A stretch of DNA of 64,000 nucleotides from Prochlorococcus marinus (GTDB lineage: Bacteria > Cyanobacteriota > Cyanobacteriia > PCC-6307 > Cyanobiaceae), in contig NZ_CVSX01000039.1 of NCBI RefSeq assembly GCF_001180305.1, positions 1-64,000 of the forward strand, read 5' to 3'. The notes below the pieces were generated by a model. The model was not told the origin of the DNA. It was given only the letters and a program-made list of their open reading frames with translations, and ran no database searches. Position 1 is the first letter of the stretch. Each line of letters begins with the position of its first letter. Positions 1 to 8,462 of the stretch are shown piece after piece. The position numbers and the translations under genes are program-made.

Positions 1-55
1 TATCCCAAAGCACTCCGCGGTAAATCCCATCAGTTAAAGCTCTACCAAACCCAAC
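1..55. repeat. Left arm of 55-bp perfect inverted repeat
   Basis: Bases 1-55 match the reverse complement of 457-511 with no mismatch; base 56 against 456 is the first difference. The match may continue left beyond the window. The other arm lies inside the GNAT gene at 241-696. See the finding on its possible origins. Confidence 0.95.
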
Positions 56-93
56 AAAAGTTTTAGCATAAGTAACAGTCCTTAAAAAATTCA
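1..93 (-). CDS. Partial GNAT-like reading frame (left edge)
   Basis: An open minus-strand frame runs off the left end of the window. From the ATG at 93 it reads MNFLRTVTYAKTF and then enters VGFGRALTDGIYRGVLWD, identical to residues 73-90 of the acetyltransferase gene at 241-696. Bases 1-55 are an exact reverse complement of 457-511; similarity stops abruptly at base 56, so the first 12 or so residues have no counterpart. The frame is also open upstream of this ATG, so the start is uncertain. It could be a second, N-terminally different GNAT gene, a pseudogene made by inverted duplication, or a chimeric sequence end. The acetyl-CoA motif itself would lie outside the window. Confidence 0.4.
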
Positions 94-142
94 TCTTATT
101 ACAAACATTATAAATTAGTGCGCTACAACAGAATGAAGAAAA

Positions 143-171
143 ATCATTTCTCTTTATTTTATAGAAATGAT
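143..171. repeat. 9-bp hairpin between the divergent GNAT frames
   Basis: ATCATTTCT (143-151) and AGAAATGAT (163-171) form a perfect 9-bp stem with an 11-nt AT-rich loop. It lies in the 147-base gap between the left-edge frame and the GNAT gene. There is no T-run after either side, so a classical terminator is unlikely. It may be a bidirectional regulatory element or chance in AT-rich DNA. Confidence 0.4.
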
Positions 172-240
172 CGACTATGGTATTTGAATTAAAATCAAAA
201 AATAATCGAATTATCGAAAATTTTCTAAAACTTCTTAAAA

Positions 241-696
241 ATGAAAGCAATATCTCTAATTAATCACTCCCAAGGAGCTATTGGGTTAAGGCTTTTTGGA
301 TTAGGTCCTAATCTTAAACCGACAAATGGATTAATTAAGCTACAAAACTTATTAGATACAAATGCTTTCTGGGCAAAAAATAGAACAATTAATGATCTTA
401 AAAAATGTCTTGCTAACAGTGATGTCGTAATAAGTCTTTGGGTTGGTAAGGAAATAGTTGGGTTTGGTAGAGCTTTAACTGATGGGATTTACCGCGGAGT
501 GCTTTGGGATATTGTCATAGACCAAAATCACCAAGGAAAAGGTTTTGGCACATTAATTATAAAAAATCTTTTATCTTCCAAAAAAATTAAAAATACAAAA
601 AAGTTATATTTAATGACAACAAATAAAAAATTGTTTTATTCTCAATTTGATTTTAAAGAAGTTATTTCTCAAAATTTATTAATTCGTGAAATATAA
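241..696 (+). CDS. GNAT family N-acetyltransferase
   Basis: A 151-residue protein of the GCN5-related acetyltransferase fold, predicted to move an acetyl group from acetyl-CoA to an unknown amine. The core beta strand VLWDIVID is followed by the acetyl-CoA-binding motif A, Q98-G99-K100-G101-F102-G103, and then the long helix GTLIIKNLL. The C-terminal part with LYLMTTN and YSQFDF fits GNAT motif B. The first 40 residues match no motif I know. The ATG at 241 follows an AT-rich leader without a clear Shine-Dalgarno site. Residues 73-90 are encoded by the segment that is repeated in inverted orientation at bases 1-55. The substrate cannot be predicted from sequence. Confidence 0.85.
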   Translation: MKAISLINHSQGAIGLRLFGLGPNLKPTNGLIKLQNLLDTNAFWAKNRTINDLKKCLANSDVVISLWVGKEIVGFGRALTDGIYRGVLWDIVIDQNHQGKGFGTLIIKNLLSSKKIKNTKKLYLMTTNKKLFYSQFDFKEVISQNLLIREI

Positions 697-723
697 AACG
701 CTCTTTTTCTTAAAAAAACAACA

Positions 724-1155
724 TTAAGATACAAATTTACTATAAAGCCATCTTATGAAGGGACCTAAAATAGGAACTGGTCCAAAAGTTGGTCCGCAAA
801 AATCAAAATAATCTCTATGCTCTTTTATTAATCCATTTTCACCAAATAATAAACGAGTAGTTCCAGGATAAATAAATTCTTTACCCATAATTTTTAAACC
901 CATTGTCCATTCAACAAATCCACAATCCCCAGTTATAGAAATTGCATGAGTTTCTAAAAAAACATCATCACATCTTTTAACTAACTTTTCTTGAGCTTTG
1001 ACATAAGAATCTAAGCCCGCTGTTTCCTGAGTTGGGTCTGTAAAAATAACATTCTCACTATAAAATTCAGCCCATTTTTGTTTTGTTGGTGCATCTGTAC
1101 CATAAGGTTTAGTAAATAATACCTTTAGATCCTCAATAGAAATTACTCTTGTCAT
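724..1155 (-). CDS. SnoaL/NTF2-like family protein
   Basis: A 143-residue protein with the look of the SnoaL-like/NTF2 fold, a small cone-shaped domain that binds or isomerises small ligands. Seen: the helix-rich start IEDLKVLFTKPYG, the strand FYSENVIFTDPTQ, the pair FVEWTMGLKI and IYPGTTRLLF, then HRDYFDFCG, which is typical of this fold. I chose the ATG at 1155; a longer frame opens with TTG at 1191 and adds 12 unremarkable residues. It ends in a hydrophobic segment, PILGPFIRWLYSKF, that could touch the membrane. It sits beside tRNA-Gly with the GNAT gene convergent to it. The fold is likely; the function is unknown. Confidence 0.75.
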   Translation of the reverse strand: MTRVISIEDLKVLFTKPYGTDAPTKQKWAEFYSENVIFTDPTQETAGLDSYVKAQEKLVKRCDDVFLETHAISITGDCGFVEWTMGLKIMGKEFIYPGTTRLLFGENGLIKEHRDYFDFCGPTFGPVPILGPFIRWLYSKFVS

Positions 1156-1199
1156 TGCAAACTGATCGTTGGAATACTTTAAAAGATACAAAAATTAAA

Positions 1200-1271
1200 A
1201 GCGGATGAAGAGATTCGAACTCTCGACATTCTCCTTGGCAAGGAGATGCTCTACCACTGAGCTACATCCGC
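1200..1271 (-). tRNA. trnG: tRNA-Gly(GCC)
   Basis: Read on the minus strand, a 7-bp acceptor stem GCGGATG/CATCCGC, D-arm with GCTCAGTGGTAGAGC, anticodon arm CTCCT-TTGCCAA-GGAG with anticodon GCC, and T-arm with GTTCGAATC all fold normally. The discriminator base is T, usual for bacterial tRNA-Gly. The CCA end is not encoded. It decodes GGC and GGT glycine codons. Confidence 0.95.
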
Positions 1272-1332
1272 ATAGCTTTTTTATTTTATCTCAAAGAAGG
1301 GATCAATGATAGAAATAATTAAATTTTTTCAA

Positions 1333-1809
1333 TTAATTTAAATTTTTAATTAAGGATCCCATCTCAATTGCTTGTAAAGCATAATTCCAACCAAGATTAT
1401 TTTTAATCCCTGCTCTTTCTAGAGCTTGCTGCATAGTATCAGTAGTTAAAACTCCAAAAATAATTGGAACATTATTTTCATTAGAAACTTGTGAAATACC
1501 TTTGCTCGCCTCAGATATAACTACATCATAGTGGGAAGTTTCACCACGGATAACAGCCCCAAGAGCAATTACAACGTCATAACTCTTTTTTTTCATGAGG
1601 GTTTTAGCTGCTATTGGCAATTCAAATGAACCAGGAACCCAAACAATATCAACTTGATTGCTTAATTCAGAAGTATCTAACCCATGTCTTTTTAAACAAT
1701 CAAGACAACCAGATAGAATTTTATTTGTAATTAAATCATTAAATCTTGCTATTACAATCCCAACTTTTAAATTAGATGCATTAGTAAAAGATCCCTCAAA
1801 AATAGCCAT
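1333..1809 (-). CDS. ribH: 6,7-dimethyl-8-ribityllumazine synthase
   Basis: Catalyses the penultimate step of riboflavin synthesis, joining 3,4-dihydroxy-2-butanone 4-phosphate to 5-amino-6-ribitylaminouracil. At 158 residues it has the usual length of the family. Visible motifs are the ARFN segment near residue 21, VPGSFELP (58-65), and [14 protein letters not shown] (84-97) with the general acid/base histidine at H93. The family forms 60-mer or pentameric shells in the cytoplasm. It lies downstream of psbZ on the same strand with a 49-base gap, so the two may share a transcript although their functions are unrelated. Confidence 0.97.
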   Translation of the reverse strand: MAIFEGSFTNASNLKVGIVIARFNDLITNKILSGCLDCLKRHGLDTSELSNQVDIVWVPGSFELPIAAKTLMKKKSYDVVIALGAVIRGETSHYDVVISEASKGISQVSNENNVPIIFGVLTTDTMQQALERAGIKNNLGWNYALQAIEMGSLIKNLN

Positions 1810-1858
1810 TAAAATTTACATCGATATATTAATAGACTCTCACGAAAAGGTATTAAGT

Positions 1859-2056
1859 TCAAACTAATGAAGAAACTATCCCTGTAACAAAAACCAAAAC
1901 AACCCAAACAGCAGCAATAGAATAGATTTTTCTCCTACTTTCTCGCTGTCCTTCCTCAGTAGAAGGTTGAGTCACATATAAAACGGGTACTCCAACTACC
2001 GCAATTAAAGAAGCAAATAATAGAGCATTTACGAAGAAAAAGTTAACAGCCTGCAT
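1859..2056 (-). CDS. psbZ: Photosystem II protein PsbZ (Ycf9)
   Basis: A 65-residue protein with two membrane-spanning helices (about residues 5-28 and 43-63) separated by a short polar loop containing QPSTEEGQRESRRK, the pattern of PsbZ. It is a core subunit of photosystem II that helps bind and stabilise the antenna and peripheral small subunits in the thylakoid membrane. It is a clear mark of an oxygenic phototroph. Its divergent neighbour mutS starts 141 bases away, so the gap 2057-2196 holds both promoters. The conserved PVLYVTQP stretch supports the call. Confidence 0.95.
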   Translation of the reverse strand: MQAVNFFFVNALLFASLIAVVGVPVLYVTQPSTEEGQRESRRKIYSIAAVWVVLVFVTGIVSSLV

Positions 2057-2196
2057 AATTCAGTCTTAGGTTTCAAATATTATAAATACTATAATCTCAT
2101 GAAAATGATAATTTTTCGAGAAAATTTACATACTTTAGCCACTTTAAATGCAAAAAAAAAATTTCTACCTAATATCTATTTAGGAATTAAAAAAGT

Positions 2197-4938
2197 ATGC
2201 AAGAAGATACGATAATTCAAAAGAATTTATTTGCGATTGGTAATGATAATAATGACCAAAAAGAAATAACAAAAATTCCAGAAGATTTATCTTGGGAAGA
2301 TTTAAAAAAAGAATCGCAAAAAAGACCCAGACAAAGAAAAAATTCAACTAATTTAATAAATAAATTCAAAACTGATTTAATTTCAAATAACAAAAATGTT
2401 TGCATCAATGAAGAATCTTATAGCTATAAAACAGTTTCCAAACTGAAATTAACTCCTGTAATGAAGCATTATGTAACTCTAAAAGAAGAAAATAAAGACA
2501 GGTTATTACTTTATAGATTAGGAGATTTTTTTGAATGTTTTTTTGAGGACGCTGTATTAATATCTAATCTTTTAGAGATAACGCTTACCAGTAAAGATGC
2601 TGGAAAAGAGATTGGTAAGATCCCTATGGCAGGAGTTCCCCATCATGCAATGGAGAGATACTGTGCTGATTTAATTAAAAAAAATTATTCTGTGGTTATA
2701 TGCGATCAATTAGAAAAAAGTTCTGGAAATTATGGGACTCCAATTAAAAGAGGCATAACAAGAATAATTACTCCTGGAACTGTAATTGAAGAGGGGATGT
2801 TGATAGCAAAGAAAAATAATTGGATTACAGCTATTTACTTATCAGAAGAAAACTCAGATGAATCTTATGAATGGGGTATATCAAAAGCTGATGTAAGCAC
2901 AGGAGAATTAATAACTTTAGAAGGCCAATCTCTCTCAAAACTATTTGATGAAATTATTAAATTAGATTCTTCAGAAATCATTGTAGGAAGCAATGCAGTA
3001 AGAAATTTATTAATTAAAGGAAATAGTCAAATTACATATACTGTTTCTCAAGAAACTAATTTTGGAATTAATGAAGCAAATTATCTAATAAAAAATTATT
3101 TCCAACTTGCAAACCTAGAGGGAATAGGACTTAAAAATTTAAACAATGCAACTAGATCACTTGGAGGTTTATTAAATTATTTAGAAAAAATTAATCCTTC
3201 AAATTTAGATAAAGATTCTTCTTTAAAAATCTCATTAGACTTTCCACAAATCCAATATGGTCACAACAAATTAATTATTGATTATCAAACTCAAAAAAAC
3301 TTAGAAATCAAAAATACACAACGAGAAAACAATTATGTAGGTTCGCTACTATGGAGTATTGATAGAACTTATACTTGCATGGGTGCAAGGTGTTTAAGAA
3401 GGTGGATAGATTCACCACTATTAAACGTTAATGAAATTTATAAAAGACAAAATATAATTACAAACTTTCTTGAATCTAAAAAATTACGTACAGATACACA
3501 AAATTTACTTAGAGCAATGGGGGATTTAGAAAGACTTGCAGGTAGAGCTTGTGCAGGTCATGCAAGTCCCAGGGACTTAATTGCAATAGCTGAAGGTTTA
3601 AAAAAATTGCCTAGACTAAAATCCATAATTGAATTATTTAAAAATGATCTCCCAGATTGGACTGATCAATTAAAAAATATTGATGAAGGACTCTTAGAAT
3701 TAGCTGATACTATAAGTTTTAAACTAATAGATAATCCTCCTCTAAATATTAGTGAAGGAGGGATGATCCACGATGGTGTTGACAATATATTAGATGGTTT
3801 ACGCAATTTAATGGATGATTACTCTGAGTGGCTAAATAAAGAGGAATTAAAGGAAAGGAAAATTAGCAAAATTTCAAACCTAAAAATTCAATTTCATAAA
3901 AATTTTGGTTATTACATTTCTATAAATAAGTCAAAAGTTAATTTAGCTCCCCAACATTGGATCAAAAGGCAAACACTTACTAATGAAGAAAGATATATCA
4001 CTTCAGAAATTAAAAATAAAGAAAATAAGATTTTCCAAATAAAAAGTAGAGCTTCATCAAAAGAATATGAAATTTTCTGCGAATTAAGAAATATAGTTGC
4101 TGAAAAAACAAAACAAATAAGATCAATCGCAAAATCCATAGCATCTCTTGATGCACTTCTAGGTTTATCAATTACAGCAGTAGAAAACAATTTTATAAAA
4201 CCTTCATTAATACCAATAAATGATTCAATTACAAAAAATAGTACAAAAATTATCGCAGGAAGAAATCCAATTGTAGAACAATTGTTAAGTGATAAAAAGT
4301 TTGTAGCAAACGATATCTCTTTTGAGGATAATCAAAAATTAATTATATTAACGGGTCCCAATGCAAGCGGTAAAAGTTGCTTTATAAGACAACTTGGTTT
4401 AATACAAATTCTCACACAAATTGGTAGCTTTGTTCCTGCCAATAATGCTGAAATCAAGATTGCAGATAGGATTTTCACAAGAATTGGAGCAGTTGATGAT
4501 CAATCATCTGGACAATCAACATTTATGGTGGAAATGTCTGAAACAGCATCAATTCTAAATCAGGCAACTTCTAGCTCACTAGTTTTACTTGATGAGATAG
4601 GTAGGGGAACATCTACTTTTGATGGACTTTCAATAGCTTGGTCAGTAAGTGAATATCTTGCAAAAAAAATTCAATGTAATACTATTTTTGCTACGCACTA
4701 TCATGAGCTGAATTATTTAAAAAATTCAAATAAGAATATACAAAATTTTCAAGTTTTAGTAGAACAAAATAACGATCAGCTAATCTTTAGCCACAGGATT
4801 GTTAAAGGGGGCTCAAACAAAAGCTATGGCATAGAAGCAGCTAAATTAGCAGGAGTTCCGAAAGAAGTTATAGAAAAAGCAAAATCAGTTTTAAATTCTT
4901 TAGAAGAAAATAACAAATTAAATTATGATATTAAATAG
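2197..4938 (+). CDS. mutS: DNA mismatch repair protein MutS
   Basis: Recognises mismatches and small loops and starts strand-directed repair. The 913 residues include the mismatch-reading F-x-E motif (F111-F112-E113), the core clamp and lever domains, and the ABC-type ATPase with Walker A GPNASGKS (720-727), [14 protein letters not shown] as signature and Walker B, and the FATHYHEL switch region. Compared with the E. coli protein, where F-x-E begins at residue 36, it carries about 75 extra N-terminal residues that are rich in Lys and Asn. These include Q8-K-N-L-F12, which resembles a beta-clamp-binding peptide. The ATG at 2197 is the start that keeps this peptide. It is divergent from psbZ. 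Confidence 0.97.
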   Translation: MQEDTIIQKNLFAIGNDNNDQKEITKIPEDLSWEDLKKESQKRPRQRKNSTNLINKFKTDLISNNKNVCINEESYSYKTVSKLKLTPVMKHYVTLKEENKDRLLLYRLGDFFECFFEDAVLISNLLEITLTSKDAGKEIGKIPMAGVPHHAMERYCADLIKKNYSVVICDQLEKSSGNYGTPIKRGITRIITPGTVIEEGMLIAKKNNWITAIYLSEENSDESYEWGISKADVSTGELITLEGQSLSKLFDEIIKLDSSEIIVGSNAVRNLLIKGNSQITYTVSQETNFGINEANYLIKNYFQLANLEGIGLKNLNNATRSLGGLLNYLEKINPSNLDKDSSLKISLDFPQIQYGHNKLIIDYQTQKNLEIKNTQRENNYVGSLLWSIDRTYTCMGARCLRRWIDSPLLNVNEIYKRQNIITNFLESKKLRTDTQNLLRAMGDLERLAGRACAGHASPRDLIAIAEGLKKLPRLKSIIELFKNDLPDWTDQLKNIDEGLLELADTISFKLIDNPPLNISEGGMIHDGVDNILDGLRNLMDDYSEWLNKEELKERKISKISNLKIQFHKNFGYYISINKSKVNLAPQHWIKRQTLTNEERYITSEIKNKENKIFQIKSRASSKEYEIFCELRNIVAEKTKQIRSIAKSIASLDALLGLSITAVENNFIKPSLIPINDSITKNSTKIIAGRNPIVEQLLSDKKFVANDISFEDNQKLIILTGPNASGKSCFIRQLGLIQILTQIGSFVPANNAEIKIADRIFTRIGAVDDQSSGQSTFMVEMSETASILNQATSSSLVLLDEIGRGTSTFDGLSIAWSVSEYLAKKIQCNTIFATHYHELNYLKNSNKNIQNFQVLVEQNNDQLIFSHRIVKGGSNKSYGIEAAKLAGVPKEVIEKAKSVLNSLEENNKLNYDIK

Positions 4939-4971
4939 ATTTTTGACATTTTTATAAAATTAATACATTAA

Positions 4972-5595
4972 TTAAACAGTTTCCCTCAACAATGCGTTTA
5001 CCGCAGCAGCTGCCATGGCAGCACCTCCTCTAGTTGAATTCAAAACAATTCTAGGAAGATCGGTGGAAATCAGTTTGTTTTTGCTATTCTCTACTCCAAT
5101 AAATCCAACAGGCATTCCGATAATTAAACTAGGTAAATCTTTTGCATTTTCCAAAATATCAATTAAATAAGTTAAAGCTGTAGGCGAACTGCCAATAACT
5201 ACAATAGGAGATTTGCTTCCGGAATTTATAGCGGATAACTCCTTCCAACCTTCACTTAAGCCATATGCAGTTTTTGTTAAGTTTTTATGATTATTTTTTC
5301 CAAACCACATTCTTGCTGTGAATACTTTATTCCTAGTGGTATTTTCTGCCATGGATTTTATTGCTGCTGCTGCCATATCGGTATCAGTTAAAATAGGAGC
5401 ACCATTTTTAAGTGCCTGAAGACCCTTTTCACAAGCACCTTCACTAAAATTTAGAAGATTTTGAACTGCAAAATCCCCTGAAGTATGGACTAATCTCTCT
5501 AAAACTTTTTTCTCCAAATAATTTAGATTATTGGCTACTAAACGAGATCTTATGAATCTGATGCTTTCCAAAAAAATTGGATGATCTATTACCAT
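4972..5595 (-). CDS. cobH: Precorrin-8X methylmutase
   Basis: Moves the methyl group from C-11 to C-12 of precorrin-8X to give hydrogenobyrinate (cobyrinate in the anaerobic route) in corrin-ring synthesis, consistent with the pseudocobalamin made by picocyanobacteria. The 207 residues match CobH/CbiC: the conserved RLVHTSGDFA with catalytic histidine H37, TDTDMAAAAI in the substrate pocket, and the C-terminal IGMPVGFIGVENSK and TRGGAAMAAAAVNALL. It is a monocistronic-looking gene divergent from holA, with 58 bases between the start codons. A second corrin and siroheme gene, cobA, is at 58.7 kb. Confidence 0.95.
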   Translation of the reverse strand: MVIDHPIFLESIRFIRSRLVANNLNYLEKKVLERLVHTSGDFAVQNLLNFSEGACEKGLQALKNGAPILTDTDMAAAAIKSMAENTTRNKVFTARMWFGKNNHKNLTKTAYGLSEGWKELSAINSGSKSPIVVIGSSPTALTYLIDILENAKDLPSLIIGMPVGFIGVENSKNKLISTDLPRIVLNSTRGGAAMAAAAVNALLRETV

Positions 5596-5653
5596 TAAAT
5601 TTAATTTGTGTTAGAAGTAATCATAGTTAATATATGATTTTTATTGAGCTATT

Positions 5654-6655
5654 ATGCCAATACAAATATTATGGGGTAATGATCTAAATGCTCAAAATAC
5701 ATTTATTCAAAAATTAATTGATAAGGAAGTTTCCAAAGAATGGAAAGAAATAAACGTAACTAATTTAAATGGAGATGATGATGCGCAAGTCAATAAAGCT
5801 TTTGATGAAGTTCTTACACCTCCTTTTGGAGATGGATACAGAATAGTTACATTGAAAAATAATCCCATCTTTACTTCCAAGAATGAAGATCTAAGAACTA
5901 AATTTGAAAAAATTCATGACAATATACCTCAAAATACTTATTTCATTTTGCAAAATACAAAAAAGCCAGACTCAAGACTAAAGAGTACTAAATTTTTACA
6001 AAAACTTATCAAAAATAATTTAGCCAAAGAAAAATCATTTTCTTTACCAGAAATCTGGGACTATGAGGGACAAAAAAGATTTTTAGAAGATGCAGCAAAT
6101 GAAATGGATATCATAATTGATAAAAATGCAGCTGAATTAATTATTGATTCAGTTGGTAATGACAGCTTTAGACTAATAAATGAATTAGCCAAAGCAAAAA
6201 CATACCTCTCTGCAGTGTCAAGTGATTCGAATTCACAACTTTTTCTTAAAAGTATTGATGTAAAAAAAATATTTAGTGATCATCAATCCAATATTTTCAA
6301 AATCATTGACCTTCTCTTACAAAAGAATATTAATGAAAGCCTCATTGAAATAAATTATTCTTTACAGAAAGGAGAACCTGCTATAAGACTAAATGCAGGT
6401 TTAATTAGTCAAATAAGAATTCATACCATTATAAAACTAGCAGTTAATTCAGGTAACGATAATGCAGAAAAGATTTGTAATCTTGCAGGCATTTCTAATC
6501 CAAAAAGAATTTTTTTTATTCGAAAAAAAGTCAAAAATGTATCTCAAGAATATTTAATTAATTTAATGAGTAACTTACTAGATATTGAATCATTACTAAA
6601 ACAAGGTAATAATCCTATAAATGTTTTCACAGAGAAATTAATTAATTTAAGTTAA
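5654..6655 (+). CDS. holA: DNA polymerase III subunit delta
   Basis: The wrench subunit of the clamp loader, which opens the beta sliding clamp. The protein is 333 residues, normal for the family. It is poorly conserved, but the N-terminal AAA+-like part (ILWGNDLNAQNTF near residues 5-17, then FGDGYRIVTLKN), the middle LIIDSVGNDSFRLINELAKA, and the C-terminal helical part with GEPAIRLNAGLISQIR are characteristic. It sits 39 bases upstream of lysC on the same strand. Its partner in the loader, dnaX, is at 20.2 kb. Confidence 0.9.
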   Translation: MPIQILWGNDLNAQNTFIQKLIDKEVSKEWKEINVTNLNGDDDAQVNKAFDEVLTPPFGDGYRIVTLKNNPIFTSKNEDLRTKFEKIHDNIPQNTYFILQNTKKPDSRLKSTKFLQKLIKNNLAKEKSFSLPEIWDYEGQKRFLEDAANEMDIIIDKNAAELIIDSVGNDSFRLINELAKAKTYLSAVSSDSNSQLFLKSIDVKKIFSDHQSNIFKIIDLLLQKNINESLIEINYSLQKGEPAIRLNAGLISQIRIHTIIKLAVNSGNDNAEKICNLAGISNPKRIFFIRKKVKNVSQEYLINLMSNLLDIESLLKQGNNPINVFTEKLINLS

Positions 6656-6694
6656 CCAAATTATAAGTTTAAGAATTTACATTATGATTTAAGT

Positions 6695-8455
6695 ATGGCT
6701 TTACTAGTAAAAAAATTTGGCGGTACTTCTGTTGGTGATATTAAAAAAATTAAAAATATTGCAAGTAGCATTTGTCAAAGTAAAGAAACAGGGAATGAAA
6801 TTGTAGTAGTTGTCTCTGCGATGGGGCAAACTACAGATGATTTAAATTGTTTAGCGGAATCAATTAGTAAAAATCCTAATCGAAGAGAATTGGATATGCT
6901 TCTCTCAACTGGAGAGCAAGTAACCATAGCTCTTCTTTCAATGGCATTAAACGAATACGGAATACCTGCAATTTCAATGACTGGTAGTCAGGTTGGAATT
7001 ATTACTGAATCAATTCATGGGAAAGCGAGAATTCTGGATATTAAAACAGAAAGGATCCAAAATTATTTGAATCAGGGTTTTGTAGTTGTCGTGGCTGGAT
7101 TTCAAGGAACAACATTAAGCCATACGGGTTCAATGGAAATTACAACTTTGGGTAGAGGTGGTTCAGATACTTCCGCGGTAGCTTTATCAACAGCTTTAGG
7201 AGCTGAGACTTGCGAAATTTATACAGACGTTCCAGGGGTTCTTACTACTGATCCAAGGATTGTTCCTAATGCAAAACTCTTAGATGAAATTAGTTGCGAG
7301 GAAATGCTTGAACTTGCAAGCGTCGGTGCTTCAGTTCTGCATCCAAGAGCAGTAGAAATTGCTCGCAATTATGGAATTAAATTGTATGTCAAATCAAGCC
7401 AAAGTGAATCCAGTGGGACTCTTCTAGAAAGTCAAATCCAACCTCTCCCGCTAAAAAGAGGAAGCTTAGAATTAACAAAAACAGTCAATAGTCTTGAAGT
7501 ATTAGAAAACCAAGCAGTATTCAGTCTCTCAAATATTCCTGATAGTCCTGGGATTGCTGCGCAAATATTTGAAAAACTTTCAGAAGCAAATATTAACGTA
7601 GATTTAATAATACAAGCGACAAATGATGGAAATAAAAACGATATTACATTTACTGTTGGTGAATTAGAAGTAAAAAAGACTGCAGAACAATGTGAATTAA
7701 TAACAAGTCAATTAGGGGGAGAATTTAACTATAAAACCAACATGACTAAATTAAGTATTCAAGGAGCAGGCATTATGGGCAGACCTAGTGTTTCAGCTGA
7801 TTTATTTGATACTTTATCTCAAGCAAATATAAATGTTAGGTTAATAGCTACTAGTGAAATTAAAGTCAGCTGTGTAATTGAAATTAATAATATACCAAAA
7901 GCTATTAGATTTGTTGCTGAGAAATTTAAGTTATCCGATACACAAATATTTGTTAATCCAATCAATGAAAAACAAGATCAACCTGAAGTAAGAGGAATTG
8001 CATTAGATAAAAACCAAGTTCAGGTAAGCTTTAGAAAACTGCCTGATCGGCCAGGTGTAGCGGCATCGATATGTTTAGCATTAGCTGAAAATAATTTACT
8101 TATCGATACTATTGTTCAGTCTGAAAGAATTTCCTCTTTAAAAACTAAGGATATTAGTCTTACAATGAATAAACAAGATAGAGAAAAAGCTAACTTAGTT
8201 TTTGAGGCCTTAACAAAAAAATTACCCGGATCATACATTGAAGATGGCCCTGCTATAGCAAAAGTAAGTACTGTAGGAGCGGGAATGGCATTTAAGGTTG
8301 GGACGGCTGGAAAAATATTTAGAGCATTGGCTGACCAAAATATCAATATTGAAATGATTGCCACAAGTGAAATTAGGACTTCATGTATTGTCTTAGAAAA
8401 AGATTGTGACAAAGCAGTTAATGCGATTCATAATCATTTCGAATTAGAAAAATAA
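6695..8455 (+). CDS. lysC: Aspartate kinase
   Basis: Phosphorylates aspartate, the first step to lysine, threonine, methionine and diaminopimelate. At 586 residues it is longer than the usual roughly 400. The kinase domain (about 1-250) begins with VKKFGGTSVGD (K7 is the ATP-site lysine) and includes TTLGRGGSDTSA and the DVPGVLTTDPRI segment. It is followed by what read as four ACT-type regulatory modules, near residues 268-335, 345-415, 435-510 and 520-586, each with the DSPG/DRPG or MGRPSV/AFKVGT turn. The duplicated ACT pair is the cyanobacterial form; allosteric inhibition by lysine and/or threonine is expected from the family. It converges on uvrB with only 7 bases between stop codons. 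Confidence 0.97.
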   Translation: MALLVKKFGGTSVGDIKKIKNIASSICQSKETGNEIVVVVSAMGQTTDDLNCLAESISKNPNRRELDMLLSTGEQVTIALLSMALNEYGIPAISMTGSQVGIITESIHGKARILDIKTERIQNYLNQGFVVVVAGFQGTTLSHTGSMEITTLGRGGSDTSAVALSTALGAETCEIYTDVPGVLTTDPRIVPNAKLLDEISCEEMLELASVGASVLHPRAVEIARNYGIKLYVKSSQSESSGTLLESQIQPLPLKRGSLELTKTVNSLEVLENQAVFSLSNIPDSPGIAAQIFEKLSEANINVDLIIQATNDGNKNDITFTVGELEVKKTAEQCELITSQLGGEFNYKTNMTKLSIQGAGIMGRPSVSADLFDTLSQANINVRLIATSEIKVSCVIEINNIPKAIRFVAEKFKLSDTQIFVNPINEKQDQPEVRGIALDKNQVQVSFRKLPDRPGVAASICLALAENNLLIDTIVQSERISSLKTKDISLTMNKQDREKANLVFEALTKKLPGSYIEDGPAIAKVSTVGAGMAFKVGTAGKIFRALADQNINIEMIATSEIRTSCIVLEKDCDKAVNAIHNHFELEK

Positions 8456-8462
8456 GTTCTTT

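Noticed and set aside
2101-2218. Short frame MKMIIFRENLHTLATLNAKKK overlapping the mutS start
   Set aside because: About 38 codons, poly-Lys from an A-run, and overlaps the real mutS start; likely chance.
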